64,000 nt of DNA. Origin: JAJPHF01 sp035293805 (GTDB taxonomy: Bacteria; Chloroflexota; UBA6077; JAJPHF01). Position 1 is the first letter of the stretch; the number at the start of each line of letters is the position of its first letter. A program made the translations under genes and the position numbers. The notes beneath the pieces are model-generated. The model was not told the origin of the DNA. It did no database searches and saw only the letters and a list, made by a program, of their open reading frames with translations. Below are positions 36,865 through 45,912 of the stretch, piece by piece. Location of the stretch: NCBI GenBank assembly GCA_035293805.1, contig DATGMD010000001.1, positions 124,001-188,000 of the forward strand, given 5' to 3'.

Positions 36865-38013
36865 TTACGACGAGCGCGCCGCTAACGTCACGGCGACGGT
36901 GCTGGGAACGCGGTTGCGGACCACGGTGAGCTGGAGGAGGTCGCCGGGATGGTGGGCCTGTAGCTGGCGAGGGAGCGTGCTCTCGTCTTGCAGGGGCTGG
37001 CCATCGACCTGGGTGATCAGGTCGCCGCGCTGGAGGCCGATCTGCGCGGCTGGCGAACCGGGCTGGACGCGCAGGACGAGCGCGCCGGGGGTGGCGACGC
37101 CGGCGAGTTGTTGCGCATCGGCGGGGCCGGCCCAGGCGTAGGCGATGCCGAGCGAGGCGTGGACCACGTGCCCGGTCGCGGTCAGCTCCTGGGCGATGGG
37201 CTTGACGGTGTTGATCGCGATGGCGAAGCCGATCCCCTGGATCGGGTTGCCCTCCTCGTCCGAGCCGGCGACGAGGGTGTTGATGCCCACGACCTCGCCG
37301 TTCAGGTTCACGAGCGGCCCGCCGGAGTTGCCGGGATTGATAGCGGCGTCGGTCTGGATCAGGTCGTACAGTCGGGGACCGGGCAGCCCCGACGGGCCGG
37401 CCGGCTCCTCGATCGTGCGCCCGAGCGCGCCCACGACGCCCGCGGTCACGGTCGGGCCGCCCGGCAGCCCGAGGGCGTTGCCGATGGCCACCACCCAGTC
37501 GCCCACGGCTAACTGGCTGGAATCGCCCAGCGGCGCCTGCGGGAGGTTCGTGCCGTCGATCTGCACGACGGCCACGTCGGTGTCCGGATCGGCGCCGACC
37601 AGGCGGCCATCGAACGTACGCCCGTCGGGCAGCGCCACCGTGAGCGACCGCGCGCCGGCAACCACGTGCTGACTGGTGAGGATGTGGCCCGCGCTGTCGA
37701 TCACGACGCCCGAGCCGATGCCGGTGTCGGGGCTGCTCGCGCCCGTCAGCAGGTCCAGGCTGCTGGTGCCCAGCTGGGAGACGATCTGGACGACGGCCGG
37801 GCGGATGCGCTCGGCTACCTCGCGGACGGTGAGCGGGCCAGCGCCCGGCACCTGGACTTGCGACACGTCTGGTCCGGACATGCGGTCCGCGCCGGCCGCG
37901 GCCAGGGCGTTCGTCGCGGCCGGCCCCAGGGAGGCGCCCCAGAGCGCGCCGATAGTGACCACGAGCAGGAGTACTCGGCCTCGTCCTTGCCGACGATCGT
38001 GTCGCGCTGCCAT
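36865..38013 (-). CDS. HtrA/DegP-type serine protease with PDZ domain
   Basis: 382 residues. An N-terminal hydrophobic segment (13-38) is a signal anchor. The trypsin-like domain has the triad His116 (TSQHVVAG), Asp146 (DPDTDVAVVQID) and Ser230 (GNSGGPL). A C-terminal PDZ domain (about 290-375) includes PGSPAAQIGLQRGDLITQVDG. It is likely an extracytoplasmic quality-control protease. RBS GGAGGG lies eight bases upstream. It follows purS by 171 bp on the same strand but is functionally unrelated, so probably transcribed separately. Confidence 0.94.
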   Translation of the reverse strand: MAARHDRRQGRGRVLLLVVTIGALWGASLGPAATNALAAAGADRMSGPDVSQVQVPGAGPLTVREVAERIRPAVVQIVSQLGTSSLDLLTGASSPDTGIGSGVVIDSAGHILTSQHVVAGARSLTVALPDGRTFDGRLVGADPDTDVAVVQIDGTNLPQAPLGDSSQLAVGDWVVAIGNALGLPGGPTVTAGVVGALGRTIEEPAGPSGLPGPRLYDLIQTDAAINPGNSGGPLVNLNGEVVGINTLVAGSDEEGNPIQGIGFAIAINTVKPIAQELTATGHVVHASLGIAYAWAGPADAQQLAGVATPGALVLRVQPGSPAAQIGLQRGDLITQVDGQPLQDESTLPRQLQAHHPGDLLQLTVVRNRVPSTVAVTLAARSS

Positions 38014-38184
38014 GTGCTCAGCCCTCCGCCCTCGTTGTGCCGCACGCTGCCGGCAGCCGCGGCGGCTGTCCCGCAGGTTAGCGGGGAGCGGTCGCCGCCC
38101 CTCGCGGCCGGCCGGGCTCGCGGTTGTCGGCGGGAAGCAGACAGCAACCTGTATGCCAGCATCGGGGGGCAGGGGCCTGGACTG

Positions 38185-38466
38185 CTAATGCGCCGGGGGC
38201 GCGGCGGAGGCCGCGTTCGGGGCCTCGTCGAGCGCGTAACGGTAGTCCTCGATGACAGGATTCGCCAGCAGGCGGCGGCACATCTCGTCTACCTGGCGCT
38301 CGGCGGCCGCGCGGTCGGGCGCCGCCAGCCGCACCTCCAGGTACTTGCCCAGCCGCACGCTCTCCACGCCGGTGTAGCCAAGCTGGTGCAGCCCGCCCAT
38401 CACGGCGAGCCCTTGCGGGTCGTTCACCACGGGCTTCAACGTCACGTGGATCCGCGCGAGCCACAT
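38185..38466 (-). CDS. purS: phosphoribosylformylglycinamidine synthase subunit PurS
   Basis: Small subunit bridging PurL and PurQ in FGAM synthase. 93 residues beginning MWLARIHVTLKPVVNDPQG, with GVESVRLGKYLEVRL and a CRRLLANPVIEDYRY C-terminal block, exactly the PurS pattern. GGGGGAG lies six bases before the ATG. purQ and purL, its obligate partners and usual next genes, are not downstream; htrA is. They must be elsewhere in the genome. Confidence 0.93.
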   Translation of the reverse strand: MWLARIHVTLKPVVNDPQGLAVMGGLHQLGYTGVESVRLGKYLEVRLAAPDRAAAERQVDEMCRRLLANPVIEDYRYALDEAPNAASAAPPAH

Positions 38467-38579
38467 CGTTTGCTCCCCCGCTCTCCGGGCTCGATAGGAG
38501 CGGCGCGGTGCCCCACACAGCGCTGTTCGCCTCCGCCGCTCTCCTCAGACGCCGGGGTTGCGGCCAGCGGTGCCGTTCT

Positions 38580-39497
38580 CTAGCTGTGCGCGAGCCGCTG
38601 GTACGCCTCGCGGTACTTGTCGGACGTAGTGCGGACGACGTCCTCGGGCAGGGGCGGCGGCGGCGGCTCCTTGTTCCAGCCCGTCGTCTCCAGGTAGTCG
38701 CGCAGGTACTGCTTGTCGAAGCTCGGCTGCGGCCCGCCGGGCTGGTACTGGTCGGCCGGCCAGAAGCGCGACGAGTCGGGCGTCAGCACTTCGTCGATCA
38801 GGATCAGGCGGCCGTCGAGCAGGCCGAACTCGAACTTCGTGTCGGCGATGATGATGCCACGCTCGCGGCCGTACTCCTCGGCGTGGGCGTACAGCTTCAG
38901 GCTCGTCGTCGTGATCAGTGCCGTCAGCTCGTCGCCCACGCGGTTCGCCATGTCGGCGACGGAGATGTTGACGTCGTGGCCCGTGTCTTCCTTGGTGGAC
39001 GGCGTGAAGCGCGGCTCGGGCAGGCGGTCGGACTCGCGCAGGCCGGGCGGCAGCGGCTCGCCGGCGAGGGTGCCGTGGCGCTTGTACTCGGCCCAGCCCG
39101 AGCCGGCCAGGTAGCCGCGTACGACGCACTCGATGTCGACGCGCTGCGTCTTGCGCACGACCATGCTGCGGCCCTCCAGCTCCGGGTGGGCGCGCGCCAG
39201 GTCGGGCAGCGCCGCGGCCACGTCGGTCGTCACGAGCTGGTTCTCCACGATGCCGGCGGTGCGGCCGAGCCAGAAGGCCGTGAGCGCCGTCAGCACGATC
39301 CCCTTGCCGGGGATCAGCGAGTCCATGACCACGTCGAACGCCGAGATGCGGTCGCTCGTGACCATCAGCAGCCGGTCGCCCAGGTCGTACATGTCGCGGA
39401 CCTTGCCGCGGCTGAAGCGCGGTAGCTCTAAGTCAGTGCCGCCGACCGGCGCTGGCGCCGGCCCGCCCTCGAGAAATGGGTGATGCATCTTCGCCAT
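38580..39497 (-). CDS. purC: phosphoribosylaminoimidazole-succinocarboxamide synthase
   Basis: SAICAR synthetase joining CAIR and aspartate. RGKVRDMYDLGDRLLMVTSDRISAFDV, VVRGYLAGSGWAEYK, GIIIADTKFEFGL and LIDEVLTPDSSRFWP are diagnostic. About 305 residues, the longer form. The start is uncertain: an ATG at 39497 and another 11 bases later both follow GGGGAG, and the region lies beside heptamer repeat element A. It is 113 bp upstream of purS. Confidence 0.96.
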   Translation of the reverse strand: MAKMHHPFLEGGPAPAPVGGTDLELPRFSRGKVRDMYDLGDRLLMVTSDRISAFDVVMDSLIPGKGIVLTALTAFWLGRTAGIVENQLVTTDVAAALPDLARAHPELEGRSMVVRKTQRVDIECVVRGYLAGSGWAEYKRHGTLAGEPLPPGLRESDRLPEPRFTPSTKEDTGHDVNISVADMANRVGDELTALITTTSLKLYAHAEEYGRERGIIIADTKFEFGLLDGRLILIDEVLTPDSSRFWPADQYQPGGPQPSFDKQYLRDYLETTGWNKEPPPPPLPEDVVRTTSDKYREAYQRLAHS

Positions 39498-39513
39498 CAA
39501 CTCCCCAGCAAAT

Positions 39514-39638
39514 TAGCTATCAGCTATCAGCGGTCAGCTCGCAGCTATCAGCAGGCAGTCCGCGGGTTAGCGCGCTCGACCGGCGGGCAGCGCTTCTCCA
39601 TCTGCGGAGGGCTGACCGCTGGCCGCTGACGGCTCGTC
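39514..39638. repeat. composite heptamer inverted array, element A (purC/purB junction)
   Basis: Seven consecutive 7-bp units of the form CAGCNNN (39514-39562, e.g. CAGCTAT) run in perfect register. A ~48-bp core follows, then four units of the opposite orientation (39611-39638, GCTGACC type). The right arm lies inside the purB 3' end and encodes the extra C-terminal tail of PurB after its normal end. Confidence 0.85.
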
Positions 39639-40925
39639 TAGCCCCAACCGCGCAAACGTCGTGTCGATCTCGCGCAGGTGGTAGGCGGGGTCGAACAGCG
39701 CCGCCAGCTCGTCGGGCGTGAGCCGCGCCTGCACGCGCGGATCGGCCGCCAGCGACTCGCGGAAGTTGCCGGCGTCGGCCCAGGCCTGCTTGGCGTGGCG
39801 CTGCACCAGCTCGTAGGCCTCCTGCCGCCCGAGGCCCTTCTCGACCAGCGCGAGCAGCACGCGGCCAGAGTACACCAGGCCGCCCGCGTTGTCGAGGTTG
39901 CGCCGCATGCGCTCCGGAAAGACGTCGAGCCCGTCCATGACGCGCTCGAAGGTGCGCAGCATGTAGTCGAGCGCCAGGCAGGCGTCGGGCAGGATGATGC
40001 GCTCGACCGACGAGTGGCTGATGTCGCGCTCGTGCCAGAGCACGACGTCTTCCAGCGCCGGCGTGGCCGCGCTGCGCACCACGCGCGCGAGGCCGCAGAT
40101 GCGCTCGGCCAGCTCCGGGTTGCGCTTGTGGGGCATGGCCGACGAGCCTTGCTGGCCCGAGGCGAACGGCTCGGCCACCTCGCCCACCTCGGTGCGCTGG
40201 AGGCCGCGCAGCTCCGTCGCCATCTTCTCCAGCGACGCCGCGATGAGCGCCAGCGCCAGCACGAACTCGGCGTGGCGGTCGCGCTGCACGATCTGGGTGC
40301 CGGCCTCCTCGGGCCGCAGCCCCAGCTCGCGGCAGACGTACTCCTCGACGGCCGGCGGCACATTCGCGTGCGTGCCGACCGCCCCCGCGATCTTGCCCAC
40401 GGCCACCGCCTCGCGTGCCCGGGCGAGGCGTGCCTGGTGGCGGCGAATCTCGGCCACCCACACCGCCAGCTTGTGCCCGAAGGTCGTCGGCTCGGCCTGG
40501 ATGCCGTGCGTGCGCCCCACCATCACCGTGTGCTTGTGGCGCACCGCCTGCCGCGCCAGGACCGCCTCGACGCGCGCCAGGTCGGCGGCGAGGATGTCGC
40601 AGGCCTCCACGAGCACGGCCCCCAGCGCCGTGTCCAGCACGTCGGACGAGGTGAGCCCCAGGTGAATGAAGCGCCCCGCCGGGCCGACGCTCTCGGCCAC
40701 CGCGCGGACGAACGACAGCATGTCGTGGTGGCTCTCGGCCTCGATCTCGGCCATGCGCGCGCGGTTCAGGGTGGCGCCGCGGATCGCGGTCATGTCGTCC
40801 CGCGGGATGGCACCCAGCTCGGCCCACGCCTCGCAGGCGAGAATCTCGACGCGCAGCCACTTGGCGAGCTTGTTCTCTTCCGACCAGACGCGCTTCATCT
40901 CGGGGAAGGTGTAGCGCTCGATCAT
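39567..40925 (-). CDS. purB: adenylosuccinate lyase
   Basis: Cleaves SAICAR and adenylosuccinate, releasing fumarate. The fumarase-superfamily signature GSSAMPHKRNPELAERI, RTHGIQAEPTTFG and HLGLTSSDVLDTA are present, with the catalytic His in SHSSVERI. It has 452 residues; the family-like sequence ends near TTFARLGL. The final ~25 residues (DEPSAASGQPSADG onward) are encoded by the right arm and core of repeat element A. It starts 11 bases after purDE. Confidence 0.97.
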   Translation of the reverse strand: MIERYTFPEMKRVWSEENKLAKWLRVEILACEAWAELGAIPRDDMTAIRGATLNRARMAEIEAESHHDMLSFVRAVAESVGPAGRFIHLGLTSSDVLDTALGAVLVEACDILAADLARVEAVLARQAVRHKHTVMVGRTHGIQAEPTTFGHKLAVWVAEIRRHQARLARAREAVAVGKIAGAVGTHANVPPAVEEYVCRELGLRPEEAGTQIVQRDRHAEFVLALALIAASLEKMATELRGLQRTEVGEVAEPFASGQQGSSAMPHKRNPELAERICGLARVVRSAATPALEDVVLWHERDISHSSVERIILPDACLALDYMLRTFERVMDGLDVFPERMRRNLDNAGGLVYSGRVLLALVEKGLGRQEAYELVQRHAKQAWADAGNFRESLAADPRVQARLTPDELAALFDPAYHLREIDTTFARLGLDEPSAASGQPSADGEALPAGRAR

Positions 40926-40936
40926 CGGCCCTGCTC

Positions 40937-42745
40937 CTAGCCCCGGCTCGCTCCCCCGGCCGGCGGGGGGCTAGCAGTGGCGGCCGCGCCCTGCGACTGC
41001 TGGCGGCGGAAGGCCTCGTAGCGCTCGCGCACGCCCGCGTCGCCCTGGCCGATGATCGCGGCGGCCAGGTAGGCGGCGTTGCGCGCGCCGGCGCTGCCGA
41101 TGCCGACGGTGGCGACGGGCACGCCGGGCGGCATCTGGACGATGGCGTAGAGCGCGTCGAGGCCGCGCAGGTCGCCGGCGGCGAGCGGCACGCCGATCAC
41201 CGGCAGCGTCGTCCACGACGCCAGGACGCCCGGCAGGTGCGCGGCCATGCCCGCACCCGCGATGATGACGCGCAGCCCGCGCTCGACCGCGCCGCGGCCG
41301 TACTCGCCCACGCGCTCCGGCGTGCGGTGGGCTGACATGACGAGCATCTCGTGCGGCACGCCGAGCGCCGCCAGCGTGTCCGCGCAATTCTGCATTACCT
41401 GCCGGTCGCTCTCACTGCCCATGATGATGCCGACCAGCGGCTTCGTGTCGTCGGCCCCTCCGGCCATCGCAGGCATCGCAACCTCCCGTGCCGCCACGTC
41501 GCGGCGGTAGTGTGCGCCCTCGAACTGAATCGCTGCCGCCCCCGCGTAGGCGCGCGCCCGCGCCGCCGCCAGCGTGGGCGCCACGGCTGTCACCGTCAGC
41601 ACTCGCCCCCCAGCCGTCACCACTTGCCCCGCGGCCGCCCGCGTCCCCGCATGGAAGACCAATACGTCCGCGGGCAGCGCGTCGAGCCCCTGAATCGGCT
41701 GGCCCGTCGCATAGTTGCCCGGGTAGCCACCCGCGGCCAGCACCACGCCGCAGCAGGTCGCATCCCGCCAGCGCACGGCAATCTCGTCGAGATGGCCCTG
41801 CACGACCGCCTGGGCGACCTCGACGAGGTCGCTCTCCAGCAGTGGGAGCACCACCTGCGTCTCGGGGTCGCCGAAGCGGCAGTTGAACTCCAGCACCTTC
41901 GGCCCGTCGGCCGTCAGCATAAGCCCGGCGTAGAGCAGGCCGCGGTAGGGCCGCCCTGCAGCCGCGAGCGCGGCCAGCGTTGGCTCCAGGATCTCGCGCT
42001 GTACCCGGGCCATGAGCGCCGGCGTCGCCAGCGCGGGCGGGGCGTAAGCGCCCATGCCGCCCGTGTTCGGCCCCGTGTCGTCGTCGCCCACGCGCTTGTA
42101 GTCGCGGGCCGGCACCATCGGCACGACGGTCTGGCCGTCCGCGAACGCCAGGACCGATAGCTCCTGGCCTTCCAGGCACTCCTCGATCAGCACGCGCTCG
42201 CCGGCCGCGCCGAACGCGCGCTCGACCAGGCAGGCGTCGATCGCCGCCTCGGCCGCGGCGCGCGTCTGCGCCACCGTCACGCCCTTGCCGGCGGCCAGTC
42301 CGTCAGCCTTCACGACGACCGGCAGGCCGAACGCGTCCAGCGCCCGCCGCGCCGCGTCGCGGTCGGTCGCCACGACAAAGCGCGCGGTGGGGATGCCGTG
42401 GCGCTGCATGAGGTCTTTCGCCCAGGCCTTGCTCGCCTCGATCTCGGCCGCGGCCCGGGACGGCCCGAAGACGGCCAGGCCGCGGGCGGCCAGCGTGTCG
42501 GCCAGGCCGGCCACCAGCGGCGCCTCCGGCCCGACGATCGTCAGGTCGACGGGGTGCTCCGCCACCCAGCGCACCAGCGCCGACACGTCCTCGGCGCCGA
42601 TCGGCACGTTCTCGGCCAGCGCGGCCGTGCCGGCGTTGCCCGGCGCGCAGTACAGCGTGGGGCGCGTGGGGCTCTGGGCGAGCTTCCACAGCAGGGCGTG
42701 CTCGCGGGCGCCGCCGCCGACGACCAGGATCTTCGGACGAGCCAT
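40937..42745 (-). CDS. fused phosphoribosylamine-glycine ligase / N5-CAIR mutase (PurD-PurE)
   Basis: 602 residues in one uninterrupted frame. Residues 1-425 are PurD: ILVVGGGAREHAL, APGNAGTAA, VVKADGLAAGKGV, GPNTGGMGAYAP and EFNCRFGDPETQ. Residues ~438-595 are PurE: VGIIMGSESDRQVM, MSAHRTPERV, IIAGAGMAAHLPGVLAS and the C-terminal ATVGIGSAGARNAAYLAA. A short Ala/Gly linker joins them. PurE of this class normally works with PurK, which is absent here. The ATG is formed by a GCTGATG heptamer of repeat element B and lacks a good RBS. Confidence 0.93.
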   Translation of the reverse strand: MARPKILVVGGGAREHALLWKLAQSPTRPTLYCAPGNAGTAALAENVPIGAEDVSALVRWVAEHPVDLTIVGPEAPLVAGLADTLAARGLAVFGPSRAAAEIEASKAWAKDLMQRHGIPTARFVVATDRDAARRALDAFGLPVVVKADGLAAGKGVTVAQTRAAAEAAIDACLVERAFGAAGERVLIEECLEGQELSVLAFADGQTVVPMVPARDYKRVGDDDTGPNTGGMGAYAPPALATPALMARVQREILEPTLAALAAAGRPYRGLLYAGLMLTADGPKVLEFNCRFGDPETQVVLPLLESDLVEVAQAVVQGHLDEIAVRWRDATCCGVVLAAGGYPGNYATGQPIQGLDALPADVLVFHAGTRAAAGQVVTAGGRVLTVTAVAPTLAAARARAYAGAAAIQFEGAHYRRDVAAREVAMPAMAGGADDTKPLVGIIMGSESDRQVMQNCADTLAALGVPHEMLVMSAHRTPERVGEYGRGAVERGLRVIIAGAGMAAHLPGVLASWTTLPVIGVPLAAGDLRGLDALYAIVQMPPGVPVATVGIGSAGARNAAYLAAAIIGQGDAGVRERYEAFRRQQSQGAAATASPPPAGGASRG

Positions 42746-42873
42746 CAGCCGTCAGCTTTCCGCCGTCAGCAGACGGCGGGACGGCGCTGGGCGCTCCAGC
42801 GCCGGGCGGTGGTCGCGTGCGTCGCCAGGAGTCGCGCTGCTGATAGCTGACGGCTGACGGTTGACGGTTACCA
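42743..42873. repeat. composite heptamer inverted array, element B (purDE/guaA junction)
   Basis: Left arm: units NNTCAGC from 42743 (CATCAGC, CGTCAGC, one degenerate, CGTCAGC). Core: hairpin GGCGCTGG/CCAGCGCC (42783-42803). Right arm: inverted units GCTGANN from 42839 to 42873 (GCTGATA, GCTGACG twice, GTTGACG). The first left unit, read on the minus strand, is GCTGATG and provides the purDE start codon. Confidence 0.88.
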
Positions 42874-42876
42874 TGG

Positions 42877-44595
42877 CTACTCCCACTCGATCGTGGAGGG
42901 GGGCTTGGAGCTGATGTCGTAGACCACGCGGTTCACGCCGGGCACCTCGTTCACGATGCGCGTCGAGATGCGCGCGAGCAGGTCGTAGGGCACGCGCGCC
43001 CAGTCGGCGGTCATCCCATCGTCACTCTGCACGATCCGCACCGCGACGACGTTGGCGTAGGTGCGGCCATCGCCCATCACGCCGACCGTCCGCAGCGGCG
43101 TCAGCACCGCGAAGCTCTGCCATACGCGATGATACAACCCCGCCTTCTTGATCTCGTTCACGACGATCCAGTCGGCGGCGCGCAGCATGTCCAGCCGCTC
43201 GGCCGTCACCTCGCCCAGGATGCGGATCGCCAGGCCGGGGCCGGGGAACGGCTGGCGCCAGAGCACGTCGTCGGGCAGGCCGAGCGCCGCGCCGACCTGG
43301 CGCACCTCGTCCTTGAACAGGTAGCGCAGCGGCTCGACCAGGCGGAACGGCAGCCAGTCGGGCAGGCCGCCCACGTTGTGGTGCGTCTTGATGCGCGCGG
43401 CGGCCTTGGTGTCGGCCGTCTTGCTCTCGATCACGTCCGGGTAGAGCGTGCCCTGCGCCAGGAAGTCGATCTTGCCGAGCGGCCGGGCCTCGTCGGCGAA
43501 GACGTGGATGAACTCGTCGCCGATGATCTGGCGCTTCTGCTCGGGGTCGGTGACGCCCGCCAGCCGCGTCAGGAAGCGCTCCGTGGCGTCCACGTAGATC
43601 ACGTTCAGGTGCAGGTGGCGCTCGAACGCCGTGAGGCTGCGCTCGGCCTCGTCGCGGCGCAGGAGCCCGTTGTTCACGAAGATGCAGGTGAGCTGGTCGC
43701 CCACGGCGCGGTGGATGAGCGTGGCCGCCACCGCAGAGTCCACGCCGCCCGACAGGGCGCAGATCACCTTGCCGTCGCCCACCCGCTGGCGAATGGCGGC
43801 CACGGCCTCGTCGACGTAGGAGCCGGGCGTCCAGGTGGGCTGGCAGCCGCACACCTTGAACAGGAAGTTCGCCAGGAGCTGCTTGCCGTTCGGCGTGTGC
43901 GCGACCTCCGGATGGAACTGCAGCCCGATCCAGCCGCGCTCGTTGCCCATCGCGGCTACCGGCGAGTTGTCGCTGTGCGCGATGGCGCGGAAGCCCGCCG
44001 GCAGCTCCGTGATGGCGTCGCCGTGGCTCATCCAGACGGGGAACTCCTCGGGCAGGTCGGCGAACAGCGGCGAGACGGGCGGATCGGCGCTGACCAGCGC
44101 GTGGCCGTACTCGCGCTTGTCGCTGGCCGCCACGGCGCCGCCCAGCTCGTGGGCCATGAGCTGCATGCCGTAGCAGATGCCGAGGATGGGCCGGTTCAGG
44201 CGGAACAGGAAAGGTGGCAGACGCGGCGCATCCTTGGCGTAGACGCTGGCCGGGCCGCCGCTCAGGATGAAGCCGCGCGGGTTGAGCGCCCGCACCCGCG
44301 CCTCGTCCACGTCGTGCGGCAGCAGCTCGCAGTATACCTGGTTCTCGCGCACGCGGCGGGCGATGAGCTGGCTGTACTGCGAGCCGAAGTCGAGGATCGC
44401 GATGGCATCGCGCGGCGTGGGCGGCTCGGGTGGGGCGGTGGCGACCGCGGCGCGCTCGGCCGCGCCGCCGGCGCGCGCGCCGCCAATCTCCAGGTAAGTC
44501 GAAACCTCGATGTCGCCGCTGACGGCCACGCGGTGCGAGTCGCCGCCAGGGCGGGCAGTGCTTTCGGTGTCGGTATCCTGCGAGTTGTTTGCCAT
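42877..44595 (-). CDS. guaA: GMP synthase (glutamine-hydrolysing)
   Basis: Converts XMP to GMP. The class I amidotransferase domain carries ILDFGSQYSQLIARRVRE, the nucleophile GICYGMQLMAHELGG and GLQFHPEVAHT. The ATP-pyrophosphatase domain has the P-loop ALSGGVDSAVAA, and the C-terminal dimerisation domain ends SKPPSTIEWE. 572 residues including a ~60-residue low-complexity N-terminal extension not typical of GuaA; its ATG is within a GCTGATG unit of repeat element C. An internal start (for example GTG near HRVAVSG) is possible. Confidence 0.96.
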   Translation of the reverse strand: MANNSQDTDTESTARPGGDSHRVAVSGDIEVSTYLEIGGARAGGAAERAAVATAPPEPPTPRDAIAILDFGSQYSQLIARRVRENQVYCELLPHDVDEARVRALNPRGFILSGGPASVYAKDAPRLPPFLFRLNRPILGICYGMQLMAHELGGAVAASDKREYGHALVSADPPVSPLFADLPEEFPVWMSHGDAITELPAGFRAIAHSDNSPVAAMGNERGWIGLQFHPEVAHTPNGKQLLANFLFKVCGCQPTWTPGSYVDEAVAAIRQRVGDGKVICALSGGVDSAVAATLIHRAVGDQLTCIFVNNGLLRRDEAERSLTAFERHLHLNVIYVDATERFLTRLAGVTDPEQKRQIIGDEFIHVFADEARPLGKIDFLAQGTLYPDVIESKTADTKAAARIKTHHNVGGLPDWLPFRLVEPLRYLFKDEVRQVGAALGLPDDVLWRQPFPGPGLAIRILGEVTAERLDMLRAADWIVVNEIKKAGLYHRVWQSFAVLTPLRTVGVMGDGRTYANVVAVRIVQSDDGMTADWARVPYDLLARISTRIVNEVPGVNRVVYDISSKPPSTIEWE

Positions 44596-44735
44596 CAGCC
44601 CTCAGTGTGTTAGCTATCAGCCGTCAGCGATCAGCTTTCAGCGATCAGCCGTTAGCTATCAGCTGAGCGCAGCGCCGCGACCTTCGGCTGAAAGCTGACG
44701 GCTAAAAGCTGACAGCTGATAGCTGACCGCTCGCT
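44593..44735. repeat. composite heptamer inverted array, element C (guaA/guaB3 junction)
   Basis: The largest copy. Left arm 44593-44663 has nine to ten NNTCAGC-type units with one single-base slip. A ~23-bp GC-rich core follows, then the right arm 44687-44735 with seven in-register inverted units (GCTGAAA, GCTGACG, GCTAAAA, GCTGACA, GCTGATA, GCTGACC, GCTCGCT). It contributes the guaA ATG at one end and overlaps the guaB3 stop at the other. Confidence 0.9.
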
Positions 44736-45912
44736 AGAATGCCCGGGCGAGCTGCCAGAGCTTGCCCTCGGTCTTGATCGACGGCGCGATGACCATGTCC
44801 ACGGCGTGCATCTCGCCGAGATTCGCCGCGCCGAGCACGCCCATCGACGTGCGCAGCGCGCCCATCAGGTTCTGGGTGCCGTCGGTGCGGGACGTGGGGC
44901 CGAACAGCAGCTGCTCCAGCGAGCCCTGGACGCCGACCTTGATGCGCGTGCCGCGCGGGAGGCCCGGGTGCGGCGTCGCCATGCCCCAGTGGTGGCCCTT
45001 GCCGGGCGCCTCCTGGGTCTGGGCGAACGGCGAGCCCAGCATCACGGCGTCGGAGCCGGAGGCGATAGCCTTGGCGATGTCACCGCCGGTGCGCATGCCG
45101 CCGTCGGTGATGATCGGTACGTAGCGGCCGGTCTGCGCGCGGTAATCGCGGCGGGCCATCGCGCAGTCCAGCGTGGCGGTGACCTGCGGCACGCCCACGC
45201 CCAGCACCTCGCGGCTGGTGCAGGCGGCGCCGGGGCCGACGCCGACCAGCAGGGCGGCGATGCCCGTCTCCATCAGCTCCAGGGCGGCGGAGTAGGCCAC
45301 GCAGTTGCCTACGATCACCGGGACCGGCATCCAGCGGCAGAAGTCGCGCAGCGACAGGTGCGTCTGCGCGCGGGAGCGGTGCTGCGCCGCCGTTACGGTC
45401 GCCTGCACCACGAAGATGTCCACGCCCGCGTCCACCGCGATGCGGCCATAGGCGGCGGCGTTGGCCGGGGTGGCCGAAACGGCCGCGATCACGCCGCCGG
45501 CCTTGATCTCCTCGACACGGCGCTTGATGAGGTCGTTGCGCACGGGCGCGCGGTAGAGGTCTTGTAGCAGGGCGGTGGCCTGCTCAGCGGGCGCCGCGGC
45601 GATCTTCGCCAGCGGCTCGGCCGGGTCGTCGTAGCGGGTCTGCAAACCGTCGAGGTTGAGGACGGCCAGGCCGCTGAGCCGGCCGAGGGCAATCGCAAAG
45701 GCGGGATCGACCACGCCATCCATGGCCGAGGCGACCACGGGCAACGCGAACCGGTGAGGGCCGACCTGCCAGGAAATGTCCACGTCGTCGGGATCGATCG
45801 TCAGCGCGCCGGGCACCAGCGCTACGTCATCAAAACCGTAAGCGGGGCGCAGCCGTGCGCTCCCGCTTACGTGCATGTCCGCGACCGTGGACGTAAGCTG
45901 CTCTGTGGCCAT
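44734..45912 (-). CDS. guaB3: GuaB3-type IMP dehydrogenase-related protein
   Basis: 392 residues, TIM barrel without CBS domains. ARLRPAYGFDDVALVPG at the N-terminus, the cysteine loop GPGAACTSREVLGVGVPQ (catalytic-type Cys followed by Thr), and IITDGGMRTGGDIAKAIASGSDAVMLGSPFA are present. The family is the actinobacterial/cyanobacterial/Chloroflexota GuaB3 group. Location directly before guaA supports IMP to XMP oxidation. The ATG at 45912 has GGAGG five bases upstream; a GTG two codons earlier overlaps the RBS. Confidence 0.9.
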   Translation of the reverse strand: MATEQLTSTVADMHVSGSARLRPAYGFDDVALVPGALTIDPDDVDISWQVGPHRFALPVVASAMDGVVDPAFAIALGRLSGLAVLNLDGLQTRYDDPAEPLAKIAAAPAEQATALLQDLYRAPVRNDLIKRRVEEIKAGGVIAAVSATPANAAAYGRIAVDAGVDIFVVQATVTAAQHRSRAQTHLSLRDFCRWMPVPVIVGNCVAYSAALELMETGIAALLVGVGPGAACTSREVLGVGVPQVTATLDCAMARRDYRAQTGRYVPIITDGGMRTGGDIAKAIASGSDAVMLGSPFAQTQEAPGKGHHWGMATPHPGLPRGTRIKVGVQGSLEQLLFGPTSRTDGTQNLMGALRTSMGVLGAANLGEMHAVDMVIAPSIKTEGKLWQLARAF

